A stretch of 64,000 nt of DNA, taken from assembly GCA_029465975.1 (NCBI GenBank), contig CM055744.1:9581596-9645595 (forward strand), in the 5' to 3' direction. A model generated the notes under the pieces. That model was given only the letters and a program-made list of their open reading frames with translations, ran no database searches and had not been told where the DNA came from. The stretch's first letter is position 1; each line of letters begins with the position of its first letter. The position numbers and the translations under genes are program-made. This document shows, in pieces, positions 1-14,100 of the stretch. Source of the DNA: Dallia pectoralis (Eukaryota > Chordata > Actinopteri > Esociformes > Umbridae).

Positions 1-1049
1 TACGGGGGCAATTACTTCTGATTCATTCATTCGATTGATCGTCATGTGAAAATATTGTTTCTAATCAGTGTAATGTACTCGGTCTCTGCGTGGACACGTG
101 TTGTATAAATGAGACATGGATTGTGTCACAAGAAAACATGACAAGATATGGGAAAGTCACACATCCATTTCATTAACTTGCAATGCAACGAGCTATTGGA
201 CCCATTATCCATTACTAGGAAGTAAACGGGAATAAGGATTACAGATGTTTAAACAGCCTATCCAATTCTGTTGGTTTATTCCCAGTCGAGATTACGTCCT
301 AAAGCAGATCCGAAGTTAAATGTTCTTATGTGATTGGCCACAAAACAAATTAGATGGAAAATTGATTAGATATGGCCTGTGTAAATACTCACAGAGACAC
401 ATCCCTAATTTCCAAGTAACCCCCTTTTGGCAGTTGATGTAACAGCGGGGAAAATACATACCATCTTGCCATCTACTGGTCATAAAGGGTACTATCAGGT
501 TTCATGGTGTCTGGAAGTACACTGAGAAACAATTAATTGCTTTTAAAATGAAATATTCTGTATTTAAGAGCAATGCTAATAAGAATGCTGATGAAATTAC
601 AAAAATACACCAACATTTAATATTCATTTTTCATTATAGGTATCCCAGCATGCTTTGCAGCTGTTCATTTTCAAATGGTCGTGTTATGGTTCATGTTTTG
701 GTCATGTTATTTTGGTGTTTTCCACTATAGATTGATTGGTCTGTACAAAAGGTATACTATTCCTATTTTGTGGTCTTTTTTTAAGCATGACGTAACAAGG
801 AACTTTCATTTTTGGCCAGATGACTGGATAAGAGCATCTCTGAAATCCCGGTCAGATGTGGTCAGTAACTTCTGACCAGTGGTCCACAGATGGACAAACG
901 ACACACCGGCAACAGGATGTTGGGCGCCTTAGGCTCAGCGATGCGCGAGGACAACTAAGACTATCCTGTCTGGTCCGAACCGACAGAAGGTCCACCATGG
1001 CATAAGTCACAGAGAATGTTAATGATGTTTATGGGAGGAATATGACACA
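1..1049. other. Upstream intergenic DNA, no gene seen
   Basis: AT-rich sequence with only short chance reading frames, none of which resembles a known protein or has convincing exon borders. No repeat or RNA gene was recognised before the 40-bp minisatellite that follows. Confidence 0.5.
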
Positions 1050-1786
1050 ACACACATCTACTCCACAGGTTACACTGTGTGATAGTAACACCCACATCTA
1101 CTCCACAGGTTACACTGTGTGATAGTAACACCCACATCTACTCCACAGGTTACACTGTGTGATAGTAACACCCACATCTACTCCACAGGTTACACTGTGT
1201 GATAGTAACACCCCCATCTACTCCACAGGTTACACTGTGTGATAGTAACACCCACATCTACTCCACAGGTTACACTGTGTGATAGTAACACCCATCATCA
1301 CTGTGTGACACCCACATCTACTCCAGGTTACACTGTGTGATAGTTAACACACCCCCATCTATCTTACACTGTGTGATAGTAACACCCACAGGTTACACTG
1401 TGTGATAGTAACACCCATCTACTCCATCTACTCTACACAGGTTACACTGTGTGATAGTAACACCCCCATCTACACCCACATCTACTCCACAGGTTACACT
1501 CCATTTTACACTGAGTAACACCCCATCTACTCCATAGGTTACACTGGGATAGTAACACCCACATCTACTCCACAGGTTACACTGTGTGATAGTAACTCTT
1601 TTACACTGGGGGGTTACAAAAATAAGGTAAGAGTAACACCCACATCTACTCCACAGGTTACACTGTGTGATAGTAACACCCACATCTACTCCACAGGTTA
1701 CACTGTGTGATAGTAACACCCACATCTACTCCACAGGTTACACTGTGTGATAGTAACACCCCCATCTACTCCACAGGTTACACTCC
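1050..1786. repeat. Minisatellite, 40-bp period
   Basis: Tandem array with a 40-bp unit built around CTCCACAGGTTACACTGTGT followed by GATAGTAACACCCACAT. The left third is nearly uniform. The middle (about 1290-1640) is degenerate, with shortened units. The right end returns to regular units. Reading frames across it on both strands come from the repeat and are not genes. A segment near 1600-1636 resembles the right-hand flank at about 1815-1845, as if flanking DNA was drawn into the array. Confidence 0.95.
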
Positions 1787-2173
1787 ATTTCATGAGCCGG
1801 TGGGGGTCAACTTTTTTGGGGGGACAAAAATAAGTAAGAGCAAGAGTGACAATGATTGCGGTCTGTGTGTTTACAACAAGAGAAGAATTAGTTCTGACCT
1901 GTGACTGCAACACACATTAATGAACGAGTACGAACAATGAAGTATAAAGTATTTACATTCCACAAGGGTAGGAAATAAATAACTAAAAACTATGAAAAGA
2001 TGCAACAGTCCTCTGTAACAATGTCCTTATGCCCTCTAGTCTAAAGGAAAGCTGTCCAGTGAGTCACCTAGCAACCAGGTAGGCCGATTGAATAACAAAT
2101 AGCAGGGATTGCTTTGGGAGAAATCGTTGGTGGGATCTGGGAGCTCGGTATGAGGTACAGGGTCCGGGAACAC

Positions 2174-2281
2174 GCTGATATTCCAAACTGATATTCCAAA
2201 CTGATATTCCCAACTGATATTCCAAACTGATATTCCAAACTGACATTCCAAACTGATATTCCAAACTGATATTCCAAACTC
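2174..2281. repeat. Minisatellite, 13-bp period
   Basis: About eight copies of CTGATATTCCAAA with a few single-base changes. Open frames on the minus strand here are produced by the repeat. Confidence 0.93.
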
Positions 2282-3554
2282 TCCTAAAGAATATGATGAT
2301 ATCATGATTTGACAGCAACTGGTTGAATTAGGGCTCACTCTGGAGAATGTGTCAGTGTTTACACTTTCACACTTTGTCTCCAATTGGTGGGAGGAAAATG
2401 GATGTAAGGTTTTTATCTTTTACTTCTAGTTGAGGGAGACTCAGTCACTCTATTTCCCACTTAGGAGCCATGTTGAGTTGCTTCACAATGTAATAATTTC
2501 AAGGCACCTTGTTTTCCTTGTCAGGCAAAATACAAAACCATGTACTTTACCGAAGCTTTGTCTAATACATTTGCCAGGTTTAGTTTAGTTACTATCATAG
2601 GTTAGAAGTGTGTTCCTACTAAGAGTTCTGCAAAAATGTTTAGTGTCATGCATCTCACTGTCTTGACCATGCTGAGGGTGAGAAAAGTGACAGAGGAAGC
2701 TCTTCTGTAAAAGATAAAAGGGGATTAGTAGATTTGGCATCCACAATAAAACCACTCAGCTCTTCTTATCCCCCCTCCAGACAAGCACAATATCAAAAAT
2801 CTTCCACAACCAAAGTAAAAAGAGAGGGTTAGAAAAATAATTGTTAATTATTTTTTCTGCCCAGAAACTCATTAAATATATTGCATAACATGAAGCAATT
2901 TACACTACCTTGTCTGTTCCTTGACATTCGTGTTAAAAAGAACTGGAAAGATAAAAGGATTAATGATTTGGAAAAAAAGGAAAAGCGTATTTAAAAAAGT
3001 TATTAGATAACGCAATTTCTGTTAATATTAGTATAAAACAAGAAAGGAGCTGAAGACCTGCCAACCATTAAGAGATTAAGAATGTTATAACAAGCTAGAT
3101 CCATATGACCTGCCAGCATGCATTTCACTTGCTGACGACAAAACTTAAAGCAGAAAGTATAAGAAAGTGTTTTATTTGCCAAGTTTGCTTTCACTAATAA
3201 GGAATTTGTTTTGACCCATTTCTGTGACATTATTTCACACATTGAAGGACGAATCCTAACGATGCGAACAATACGAGGAAAAGAGACCATGCCGAGCTTG
3301 GATAATATACAGTGGTTAAATATAATTCACATTGATTACGCAATGGTGCAAATATGCAATGTGAGATGACTATTGGAGAGTAATATGAACAAGGCCATGA
3401 ACAGAGACCATGCATAGCCAGAATATGCAAAATAGAATATGCAATATGCAATATATATTGCTGTAATGTGTAATATTTCAATACAATATGTATTACATGA
3501 ATAGCAAATTTGCAAATGTACAATGACTATTTAAAGTTCAGATGTCCTGTGAAG
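2282..3554. other. Intergenic, nothing recognised
   Basis: AT-rich single-copy-looking DNA. Short open frames on the minus strand have no recognisable domain or codon bias. No transposon end was identified. Confidence 0.45.
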
Positions 3555-4088
3555 AATTTAACTGACCCGTAGTGTACAGGGTGGTTAAACCAATGAGAAT
3601 GTAACTGACCCAGTAGTGTACAGGCTGGATAAACCAATGAGATTGTAACTGACCCAGTAGCGTACAGACTGGCTAAACCAATGAGAATGTAACTGACCCA
3701 GTAGTGTACAGGGTGGCTAAACCAATGAGAATGTAACTGACCCAGTAGTGTACAGGCTGGTTAAACCAATGAGAATGTAACTGACCCAGTAGTGTACAGG
3801 CTGGTTAAACCAATGAGAATGTAACTGACCCAGTAGTGTACAGGGTGGTTAAACCAATGAGGAATGTAACTGACCTAGTAGTGTACAGGCTGGTTAAACC
3901 AATGAGAATGTAACTGACCCAGTAGTGTACAGGGTGGTTAAACCAATGAGAATGTAACTGACCCAGTAGTGTACTGGGTGGCTAAACCAATGAGAATCTA
4001 ACTGACCCAGTAGTGTACTGGGTGGTTAAACCAATGAGAATGTAACTGACCCAGTAGTGTACAGGGTGGTTAAACCAATGAGAATGTA
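3555..4088. repeat. Minisatellite, 44-bp period, one CCAAT per unit
   Basis: About twelve copies of a 44-bp unit that reads AATGTAACTGACCCAGTAGT, then GTACAGGSTGGTTAAACCAA and TGAG. Nearly every unit keeps an AACCAATGAG block, which fits a CCAAT-box core. The array ends about 1.1 kb upstream of the pigu start codon. Copies are highly similar, suggesting recent expansion or homogenisation. Confidence 0.95.
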
Positions 4089-4430
4089 GGGGACAGGCTA
4101 AGGACAGTTTAGTGCTGAGGCGTATTTCTTAGACCTCAGCCTTTTACCAGAGGGGAGAGGTCAGAGTAGTCCATTGACCTGATGGGAGGGGTCGGCCTCG
4201 ATCTTTGCTGCTCTCTTCAATGACCTGGCGATATGCAACTCTTTGAGAGACAGAAGGTCACGTCCAATTATCCGTTCTGCAAAGCGCTTGGTGCGCTTAA
4301 GACTGCCCTTGTCCTTGAGAATAGCTGCAGCATTCCAGATGGTGACGGAGGAAGTCGGGATGGACTCAATTATGGCTGTGTAAGTGTTAGTCATCAATGA
4401 CATTGGCAGTTTGTATTCTAAAGAGGTCAT
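4083..4430 (-). pseudogene. Non-LTR retrotransposon, C-terminal tail fragment
   Basis: On the minus strand an 89-aa frame has the character of the end of a fish LINE ORF2: a run of basic residues, SLKELHIARSLKRAAKI and then DPSH. Just downstream, in a shifted frame, comes LPSGKRLRSKKY, matching the LPSGRRxRS tail typical of L2/Jockey-like elements. The frame change between the two halves and the absence of a reverse transcriptase domain mark a dead 5'-truncated fragment. The clade assignment is from memory of the motif only. Confidence 0.6.
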
Positions 4431-5167
4431 TTGATTTTACATTGTACATAGAGCAGACTGTTTTTATTCGGAGTAGGTGGCATAAGTTACATTACATAAA
4501 ACTAACTTAGGTTCAACATTTCATGTACAAATGTCCTTGTCTTGATCACTGGTCTTGACAGGAACTTCTCTAAACAAACACATTACTTTTACTTTGTAAA
4601 ATTCCGTTTTTTGCTTTTTTCAAAAGTATATAGAGAACAGAGGAATAAAAAAATGCATTGGTTTAATTGACTTAATCTACTGGCCAATCATCTCGTACAA
4701 AATGTTTATTCTTTTGGTTTACTGTGTCCATGGACCAATCATAATGTTGTTTTATTGATATGGGACATCTGTGTGAGCCTGTACTGTTCAGCTGAGCTTT
4801 CACACCCACGAATGTCTCACACAAAACAAAAACGTTCTTACTTCATTAGTATTATGACTGATGGTTTATGTGATCTATTTGGTGTTACACCTCACAATAT
4901 TTAAATTTCCTACATTTAACAGATATAACAAATATGTTACATTCCCATGGACCAATAGCTTGAGTCAACGACATTGACAATTTCCACTGCAAAGAAGGAA
5001 AGGGACGTTTTAAGGAAAGTGGATAAAGGCAAGTTTATCACAGAGTGAATGAAAAGAGAATAGGTAATTCTGTCATTTTTGTTTTCCTATGACTACATCT
5101 TCCATGACTACATGTCCCATGCTAAATCAATGCAAAGGGCAGAGCGGAAGAGGTCTTCCTCTCAATA
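4431..5167 (+). promoter_or_regulatory. pigu upstream and probable promoter/5'UTR region
   Basis: AT-rich DNA between the LINE fragment and the pigu start codon. No clear TATA box at a useful distance was seen. The transcription start is probably within the last 200 bases and likely depends on the YY1-like site at the start codon. No gene is visible in the rest. Confidence 0.4.
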
Positions 5168-5179
5168 AAGATGGCGGCT
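5168..5179 (+). promoter_or_regulatory. YY1-like site over the pigu start codon
   Basis: AAGATGGCGGCT fits the YY1 consensus (AAnATGGCGGC) and contains the ATG itself. Housekeeping vertebrate genes often carry this motif within about 50 bases of the transcription start, so the 5'UTR is probably very short. This is inference from the motif. Confidence 0.6.
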
Positions 5180-8100
5180 CCCTTAACCCTACTCTTAATT
5201 GTAGCTGTCACAATTAGAGCTGTCTTATTTAGATCAAGTTTAGCTGATCTGATAACTGAACGGGTCGAGGTAGTATCTCCACTAAATGCCTGGAAAAGAG
5301 GTTGGTGCTTTGTAATTCACGTTACTAGTCAACTGCTGCACTGTACAGTAACATGCCATGCTAGAACTGGCTGACTGGAGAGCAATAGTTAGCATCCGGA
5401 TTGTTAGATCCAGCTATTCATGCTAGGTTTAGTGTCTTCATCTAGTAATAGATTAATGTGAATGGGAAGTCCCCAGGAATATAATGTAACCTAGCTAGAT
5501 GCCGTTGACTACAGAGTTAGGTACATGCCATTGCATCGCATACTCTAGTTGTGGAGTGCTAACTAGCTAGCCTAGGATGCTACGGAAGTAAAGCCGGATG
5601 CATTGTTAACGTTGCTATTTTAACCACAGCAAAGGTGTTTAATTCATTCGTCTGTAGTATTTTCATGCCACAGTGTAGTTTGCAGCTATTTAAAATGGAA
5701 TTGAATCTTTTGGCTTTATCGTGGATCATCAACAGAGATTTAACAATCATGTATTGGTATTCATACGTTGTGCATCATCAAATATTATAATGCTTTCATA
5801 TTGTTAAGTCGTCTGATCTGCTGGTTTGTCATTTGTAGTTGTGGAGGGCTTGGCTCTCCTGGACCTGGGTGTATCGCCATATGCAGGGGATGTTTTTCAT
5901 GAGGTTGGTGAACTCTCTATTGCACCAAACAGTGCCTTTGTGTCACACTTTGCATGTCATACTTTGAGACTTTCATACAGTGTTCTGATCATAATTTAAT
6001 TTCTCTTTCAGACCCCCCTCATGATATACTTCTTTCACTTTGTTGTTGATTATGCGGAGATTGTGTTTATGGTGAGTGCAATCTTGTATACTTGTCTAAA
6101 TGTCATTTCTGAAACACATAATTTAGTAGTAATTTTTGTTTTGCAAAATGTTTCAAAAGTATAGGCACCCCTAAAGATCCCTAAATACATATGTAAAGAA
6201 ATGCCTTTATTTTCAGTGTCCAGGACCTGTATTGATAGATACACGTTGGGTAAAACCAAAGAGCTTTAGATAAAGGTAAAGGATATCCTAAAACCTACAT
6301 AAATGGTAGGAAAGAAGAAAAGCACAGTCAGGGCAATTATCCAAATGTTGGAACAGTTGTAAATTCAAGCTTAATTGAATTTGGTATCCTGAACATTGCA
6401 GTCTGCTGGTTATAAACAATAATTACTTTTTTGGCAAAAGCATATTAATATGTTGTGTGCAGCATTGATTATTAAATTACTGTAGCAAGCTAGCTGAGAC
6501 TAAAACATGCATTATGAAATTAAGTATGTTATCATAATTTTCAAATCTCGGATGCATCAGAAATGTTTCCCACCTGCTTCATATCGTTCATATATCATCA
6601 TATCATAACTTTTGTAGTGGCCCTAGGTAAGATAAGAGGACCAATTGGGACAGTTTACTAAATATGAATCGGGCTATACATCAGTTCGATTTTAGTGTTA
6701 AGATATGCTCGGGGTGAACAATAATTGTGGCACACATGTTTTGCGATTTTTCTTTTCAATTTCACATAATTTCTTTTAATGATTTGGTTTTTATATTTTT
6801 TTTTTTAATGAAAGACCAAGAGGATTAACATCAGCCATTAGTTACTGCATGTTATTCGAATATTTACACAGCGTGACCATATTAGTGCTGGGCACTGTAG
6901 TTTCTTAAGTCGTGTAGTCTAGTCCACAGCTGGTGGATTAAGTGCTCATGACTATTTTACTGAATGTTTTGAGTGATACAGTGTTAAAAAGTGACCCGAT
7001 TGAGTCCAAGTCAGGGCAATGGCAACTGTAAGATCCAAAATATAGATGTATCTTATTTTTTCAACTTTTTGCGGGATTCCATATGTGTTATTTCATGGTT
7101 TGATGTCTACACTAATAGTCTACAATATGAATAATAATGAATATGAAGAAATATTTTTGAATGAATAGTTGGTACTGTAATTAATTTTACTGGTACTATA
7201 CATCTTTTTTATATTTTTCTATCCTAAACAAAATGGTGTTTGTTTTGACTGATTACTTTATTTTCTTTTATTTTGTGAATAAAGCAAGATGTTGTTGTGA
7301 ACATAATGTAAACATAGATGTAAATATAGACCCTAGTGTTCACTAGAGCAGATCAGTCAGGCAGGAGCATGGTTGACTTATTGATTTAAGGTCACATCCA
7401 TACTTACTCATTGGTGTTTTCGTCCCATCATGTCTTCCAGATGGCGGATGCCCTCACTGCTCTGGCACTGTACTTTGCTGTGAAGGACTACAACAAAATG
7501 GTGGTTAGTAACTACATTAAAGTCATTTAGCAAACAATATTTTGAGCATATTTAGTAGAAGCAACTTTGCACAATGGATTGTCCATGTTCTATCATTAGC
7601 TAACATACGGTAAGGCATACATTTAGTATAGTAGCATTGCTGGTTATATAATGGAACCATACTGGCTGGTGTAGTGACATGTCTGGTTATATAATAGAAC
7701 CATACTGGCTGGTGTGGAGACATGTTTGGTTATATAATGGAACCATACTGGCTGGTGTAGAGACATGTCTGGTTATATAATAGAACCATACTGGCTGGTG
7801 TAGTGACATGTCTGGTTATATAATAGAACCATACTGGCTGCTGGTGTAGTGGCATGTCTGGTTATATAATGGAACCATACTGGCTGGTGTAGTGACATGT
7901 CTGGTTATATAATAGAACCATACTGGCTGGTGTGGAGACATGTCTGGTTATATAATGTGTTTCTGCTCCAGTTCAGGAAGCAGAAGTATGCCTTGGAGGC
8001 AGACAGATATCCTCTGGACTGCCTGGAGCTCATCCGCACACCCAGGGAGATGCTCTACATCCCTCTGAAGGTGGCCATGTTGTAAGTACTTGGGTCAGCT

Positions 8101-11100
8101 TGTTTTTCCCTGGTCTTTACCTTCACTAATAGAGAGGGAAATGCAACACTGACTACAGATCAGCTTTCAAGGTTAATGTCCCTCTCCTTCATCTGGCTCA
8201 ATATGTTCAGCGCCGAAACAGCTCTGTCAAACCAACTATTTTATTAATCCCCTTTATACATCAGTCAATCAAATTTATTTTATAAAGCTCTTTTTGGAAC
8301 ATGGTTGTCACAAGTGCTTTTACAAACACCCAGCCCGAAACCCGACAGAGCACACGGCAACTTGGAGAAACTCCCTGATGGATGAAATTTAGGAAGAAAC
8401 CTGGTTGGGTGGTCAGTCCCTTCTGGCTGTGCTGGGTTAACTTATAATAGTTGAGTAATGCGTTTTGAAAAAAATGCGTAGAGGCTTAAAAATTGTCCAG
8501 GCGAATTGAAAGCCGGTTCTGTCAGGTGTCATCAGCTGCTTGGCTTGTAACACAACCAGGTAGGACTCACGGTGTAGGACTCACGGTGTAGGACTCACGG
8601 TGTAGGACTCACGGTGTAGGACTCACGGTGTAGGACTCACGGTGTAGGACTCACGGTGTAGGTCTCACGGTGTAGGTCTCACGGTGTAGGTCTCACGGTG
8701 TAGGTCTCACGGTGTGGTCAATGGGCACATGTACTTCTTAATGGAAACATGGGGAAAAGTTAGATACCCTGGTTTCCTAGATCCCTGGCACAATTATATA
8801 GCAGTGTAAATCATGAGACTTAGACAGGGGGGTCCAGTGAAACTGTGGCCCTGAACCCCAGACAGGATCCAACAAGCCAGAAATCAATCCACCCACTTTA
8901 CCAAGCATCAACCAAGGGACACCAGTCAACTGCAGGTCTAGTGTTACTCACAGAGTTACTCGTATTGATGCGGATGGCAATGGAGAACAACAGCAAGCCA
9001 GTCACTCCTCACCCCGAAAGCAATTGTCATGAACTTTGAGACAGTCTTTAAATAAATGTGTTATACATATTTATTTTAATTTAATATATATATGTATATG
9101 TATTGATGGATAGATAGATAGATAGATAGATAGATGTATAGAATACATGCCTGTATTTTGAAGCATTTCCAACCGAATAATGAATCCTCACTCTCTTCCT
9201 GCAGTTACTTGTTGAACCCTTTCACCATCCTCTCTTGTGTGGCTAAATCCACCTGTGGATTAAACAACGCAGTCATCGCACTTTTCATTCTCTCCACAAT
9301 AAAAGGTATGTCAACTCAACCGCAACAAAGGGAGAAAAATACTTTGTTACCAAACCATTTAATAGTCATGTAATTTAATTTTCTCTGATTTTGAAGGAAG
9401 CGCCTTGATGAGTGCGATTTTCTTAGCCTTAGCAACGTACCAGTCAATCTACCCCTTGACCCTATTTGCCCCAGCTTTGCTCTACCTACTACAGGTAAGT
9501 TAGTCACATGTTAGGCTCATGTTAGCCTCACTTAGACGAGTTTTCCATGTTCAACAAGGGCTGGTGTGTGTCAAGTAATTTGGCACATGTTTGTTGTTCA
9601 ATACAAACCTCTTTACGTGGTGAGGTTGCAAAATGGAAACTATTTGGGAATGTTTGGAAACCATTTGGGATTTGTCGAGGGGCTTAAGCAACTTCCCTGG
9701 TTGCGCGCTTCTGCAAAAACAAAAAAAAACTAAACTGCTGGTTGTGAATCAGGTTTTCCTTGTCCTATCAATTGCAATGCATTGTGATCTCAAATGGCAC
9801 AATTGATTCTGAATGAGTGGTCCTGTTCTGATGCACATGATCATATTCAGATTTGATAGCATATGAGGTAGTAACTGTCCCTGGTGTCTCCTGCCTACAG
9901 AGGCTGTACATCCCAGTGAACTGGCGACGACCCAGCTTCTGGCTCTTTACAACCCAGTATGTCTTCATGTACCTGGGCAGCCTGGCTGTCTTGGTCTGTC
10001 TGTCCTTTTTCCTGCTCAACTCCTGGGACTTTCTGACTTCAGTCTACGGGTTCATGTGAGTGAAATGATGGACACTTTTAATTGAAAAATGAAGAAAATA
10101 ACATTAAGGTAAATACCTCAGCATACAATTACAGTTTTATTTTCAATTGAGAATTTGCTTCTCAATGTGAGAACGCTCTGAATTTGTCTCTCAATAATTT
10201 GATGAGAGGTGGCCAAGCCGCCATATTTAGAAGACAAGCAACTGCTACGTGACATAATGGGTTATGAAAGTGCCTTTGTGTTCTGTTATGACGGTTTCCC
10301 TTTGACCATCAGAATGATGTTCTTTGTGTTTCCCATCAGCCTCTCTGTTCCAGACCTCACCCCCAACATAGGCTTATTCTGGTACTTCTTCGCAGAGATG
10401 TTTGAGCACTTCCGTCTCTTCTTCATCTGCGTCTTTCAGATCAACGTGTTCTTCTATACCATTCCCCTATCCATCAAGCTAAAGTGAGTGCCATTTCTTG
10501 TCTTGTTGTAGAAAAATGTATGGTGTCTTTAAGAAAAGGTTTGTTGGGGTCTTCAAAAACAACAAACCTTTTCTATGGTGTTTGGTTGGTTTTAAGGCCT
10601 ATTGTATGGATAGTGGAGCTGGGGTTTGTTTGCATATCTTTACCACACCTTTACCAAACCAATTTTAAAAATGTCTATTGTAGTCAATATCCATGAATTG
10701 ATTTATTAAGCAATCATAGACAGTATCTCATAAGTTACGCAGCTCAGTTTCAGGGTCTTGGCAATCTTTTTATAGTCTAGGCCGTCTTTATGTAGAGCAA
10801 CAATAATAATTTTTGTTCAGATCCCCAGTGAGTGTGAGAGAGTACACCACATTCAACACACCTGTGCCCCATTCACACCCGAGACATTTTCACTTAGGGG
10901 TGTACTCACTTTTGGTTCCAGCGGTCTAGACATTAATGGTGTGTTGAGTTATTTTGAGGGGACAGCAAATGTACACTGTTATACAAGCTGTACGCTCACT
11001 ACTTAGCATTGTAGCAAATTGTCATGTCTGTGTTGTCACTTGAAAAGATATAATCAAAGTGCACTCATTGGTGAGATAATGTATACAATTTAGGTCCCTA

Positions 11101-14100
11101 TACCATTAGCAGTTGTCACAAAGCACTTATACAGCACTATATCTCGCCTAAAGCCCCAAAGAATTCAGCAATAAGATCAAGCTGGAAACATAAGACAGTA
11201 GCATTCCTCAAGGCGAGTGTCATTAATGCCTTGGATGATCTATGCCCTGTGTATAGTTGACCCAAAATGTCAGTCACACAGCGGTAATACTGCTCTTCTC
11301 TGTGTTTCCCAGGGAGCACCCAGTCTTTCTGATCTTCATGCAAATTGCCATAATCTCGATCTTCAAGTCCTACCCCACGGTGGGCGACATCGCCCTCTAT
11401 ATGGCCTTCCTGCCCGCCTGGAACCACCTCTACAGATGTGTGTGCTTCATTTACATTACACCACCATGTTCCGTTCGATTACGCCACACTGTAGAAAACA
11501 GTTTGGAGACAAACGCTGACAAATTTTGGTACAGATCTTGGTAACATGTTCACCATCATGCCGTGATGTATCACGTGCACGCACATTCAGATCGACCATA
11601 CAGGGGTGCAATTTAACCGGCCAACCTTGCAAGGTCACGCCACTACCCCGTCACTCGGTGTGATTCAATTTGGCACACATGCTCAGGGTTATGAATGTAG
11701 GTATCCTGTAAACAATGGTTCAATTTGTCAACATTGGGGCACCATCTGACAATAAAAACTATGCATGCACATTTATTAAATCAATGGACATGGCCTTTAT
11801 CAAAACACAAAAGATGCAACATGGCTGATATTGTCTGCTAGCAGCTTTGATTTATTTCAGGTTTTATTTTCAGGCCTGTCCAAGGAGTAATGCACTTATA
11901 GTTCGGTCAGCTGTACAGAGAGAAGCCGGGCATTACTCAGTTTGTCAAAATGAATAACAGACATCGGTTTCTGATGCACCAAACATACCAATAATGAGAA
12001 GCTCCTGGGTTTTATAAAAGCAGAATCCATTACACATAGAAGAACAACTATCACAATTTCTTTTTTCAACCTAAACTCCTCTGAGCAATTCTATTACAAA
12101 TAAACCCATGTAACTGCAACCTTAATATGACATGCTATTATTGTGCTTTTCTGAAAGTATGTATACTAATGCCTTGTCTAAGAATCAAGTGAAATAAATC
12201 AGTCCAATCTTAAAAACACAATTAGGGATATTTTGCAGTATAATCTAAATCCCACAATAATTGGTTTTGACTCTGCAATCCGGTTGTCTTATTGGCGATT
12301 GACTGGAGATTATATAGTTGGTTATGTGTTGTCAATACCTTTGACGACTTGTGGAGATTGTATAATTAATAAAGGCATGTGTTGTTTTTATTTTTCCAGT
12401 CCTCAGGAATATCTTTCTAGTGTCGGTTGTGTTGTTGGCTTGCTCTGCCCTTTTCCCTGTCCTCTGGCACCTCTGGATCTACGCTGGTAGCGCCAACTCC
12501 AACTTCTACTATGCAATCACCCTGCTCTTCAATGTGGCACAAGTGAGTAGGCTGGCAAAGGCTGCACAATTAAACTGTATAGAGATAAGCATCTTCAGGG
12601 TCATTTCTGTTACACCTTGGGGTTGATGATGTCCTTTGCCTTTTGATTAGAGGGGCCCTAGATTTGTACCATATCTTCATTTGCCAGCAATATTTTTGGG
12701 GGCTGGAGAAATGTGACAACGCTCAAAAAGCAAGCTATGATGCCAAATATTCTAGTTAAAATCATGTTTGAAGGTGTATAATGTTTGTTTACACATTGAT
12801 ATTTAGGGTTCTAATAGGGTACACCAGTTGAGCTAATCTCTCCAAGAATCACTGCTTATATATTATATATTCTTCTGTCAAAATGTAGAAAGTGAGTTTC
12901 AGTTAAAGCTGCAATTGCCTGCTGTACCCAAATGCCTCCCCTGGGGCATCCCGCCACGTCAAATAAGTGTTCTGGCTGCTTATCAGAGCTGTAGACATTG
13001 TGGAGGAGGCTTTTTCATATAAATGTATTAGTGCTTTAAACAGGGTTTTTTTAAATCACTAATTTCTTTATTTATTGTGACTCTTTAAAATCTTACATTC
13101 AAAGAGTTGAATATTGTCGAATATTGCGGGTATTTTTGTATATAAACCAATAATTTATAGTGGAGGCAATAGTCTACAAAATTTGTCCTAGGTTTGTTCG
13201 TCTATTATTCAGCTTTGTTTAAACTTAGCGTTTTGTACTTTGGATGTGGAGCAAATTCTGAAAACTCATTTTACCTCGGCTATACAAAAGTTGCTAAATT
13301 AACATTGTAGATTACTGTACCAAGTTGACTGAGAACACATTCACATTTCATGGTTAGCTGCCTTGCACAGGAACACAATTACAGATTTTTCCACATGTCG
13401 TTTTAAGAAGTCTTTCGCTGAGTGCTCCAATGCTGCGTAGACACACCGCAGCTGTTTTCCACTTGATACCTTCCTATCCTGTTGCCGCCAGAGTCGGTTT
13501 GCTCTCACAAATCAGTCATGTGGAGTTGAAATCATGGGGACACAGAGGGCAGACTTCATTACATAAGTAACCAGACCGGAATGAAGAGATATTTATCCTC
13601 GACTGCATCCTTCACTAATTCATGGTGACTGACACCTGGTACAATTGGCACAGTTGACATAGAAACACAGGTTTTTAGTTACCTGTCAGATTGTGCCCCA
13701 CACTATTAGGTGCAAAAGAAGGCCGTTGTATTGTATTATTATAAACTTAACGTATATTATGTTTACATGATCTACCCCTGTTCTGTTTACCACTAGCAGC
13801 AACTGTACACTAAGTACTAGTCTGGGTATGTACTTCTGAGTTGCTTTCAAATAAGAAAACATGTTTTTCCACGGACTTCACACTTTTTACAACTCCTGAC
13901 TGTTTTCCCGGGTCTCATTAATAATTGGACGAGGTAGATTACAACAAAGCAGGGCCTTATTCGTGTCACGTCAGACTCTGATCATGAAATGGCAGAAATG
14001 AAAGCGGATTATAGTTCTTAATGATGCAAATACATATATATATATATCTCTATCTATCTCTATCTATATATCCAAATAATTTCCCTTCTGCACAGAGTTT

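Noticed and set aside
1393..1725. 110-aa cysteine-rich minus-strand frame
   Set aside because: Produced by the 40-bp minisatellite.
3555..4088. Regular repeats considered as a CRISPR array
   Set aside because: Units are contiguous with no unique spacers, and the genome is clearly eukaryotic. The same applies to the other arrays in the window.
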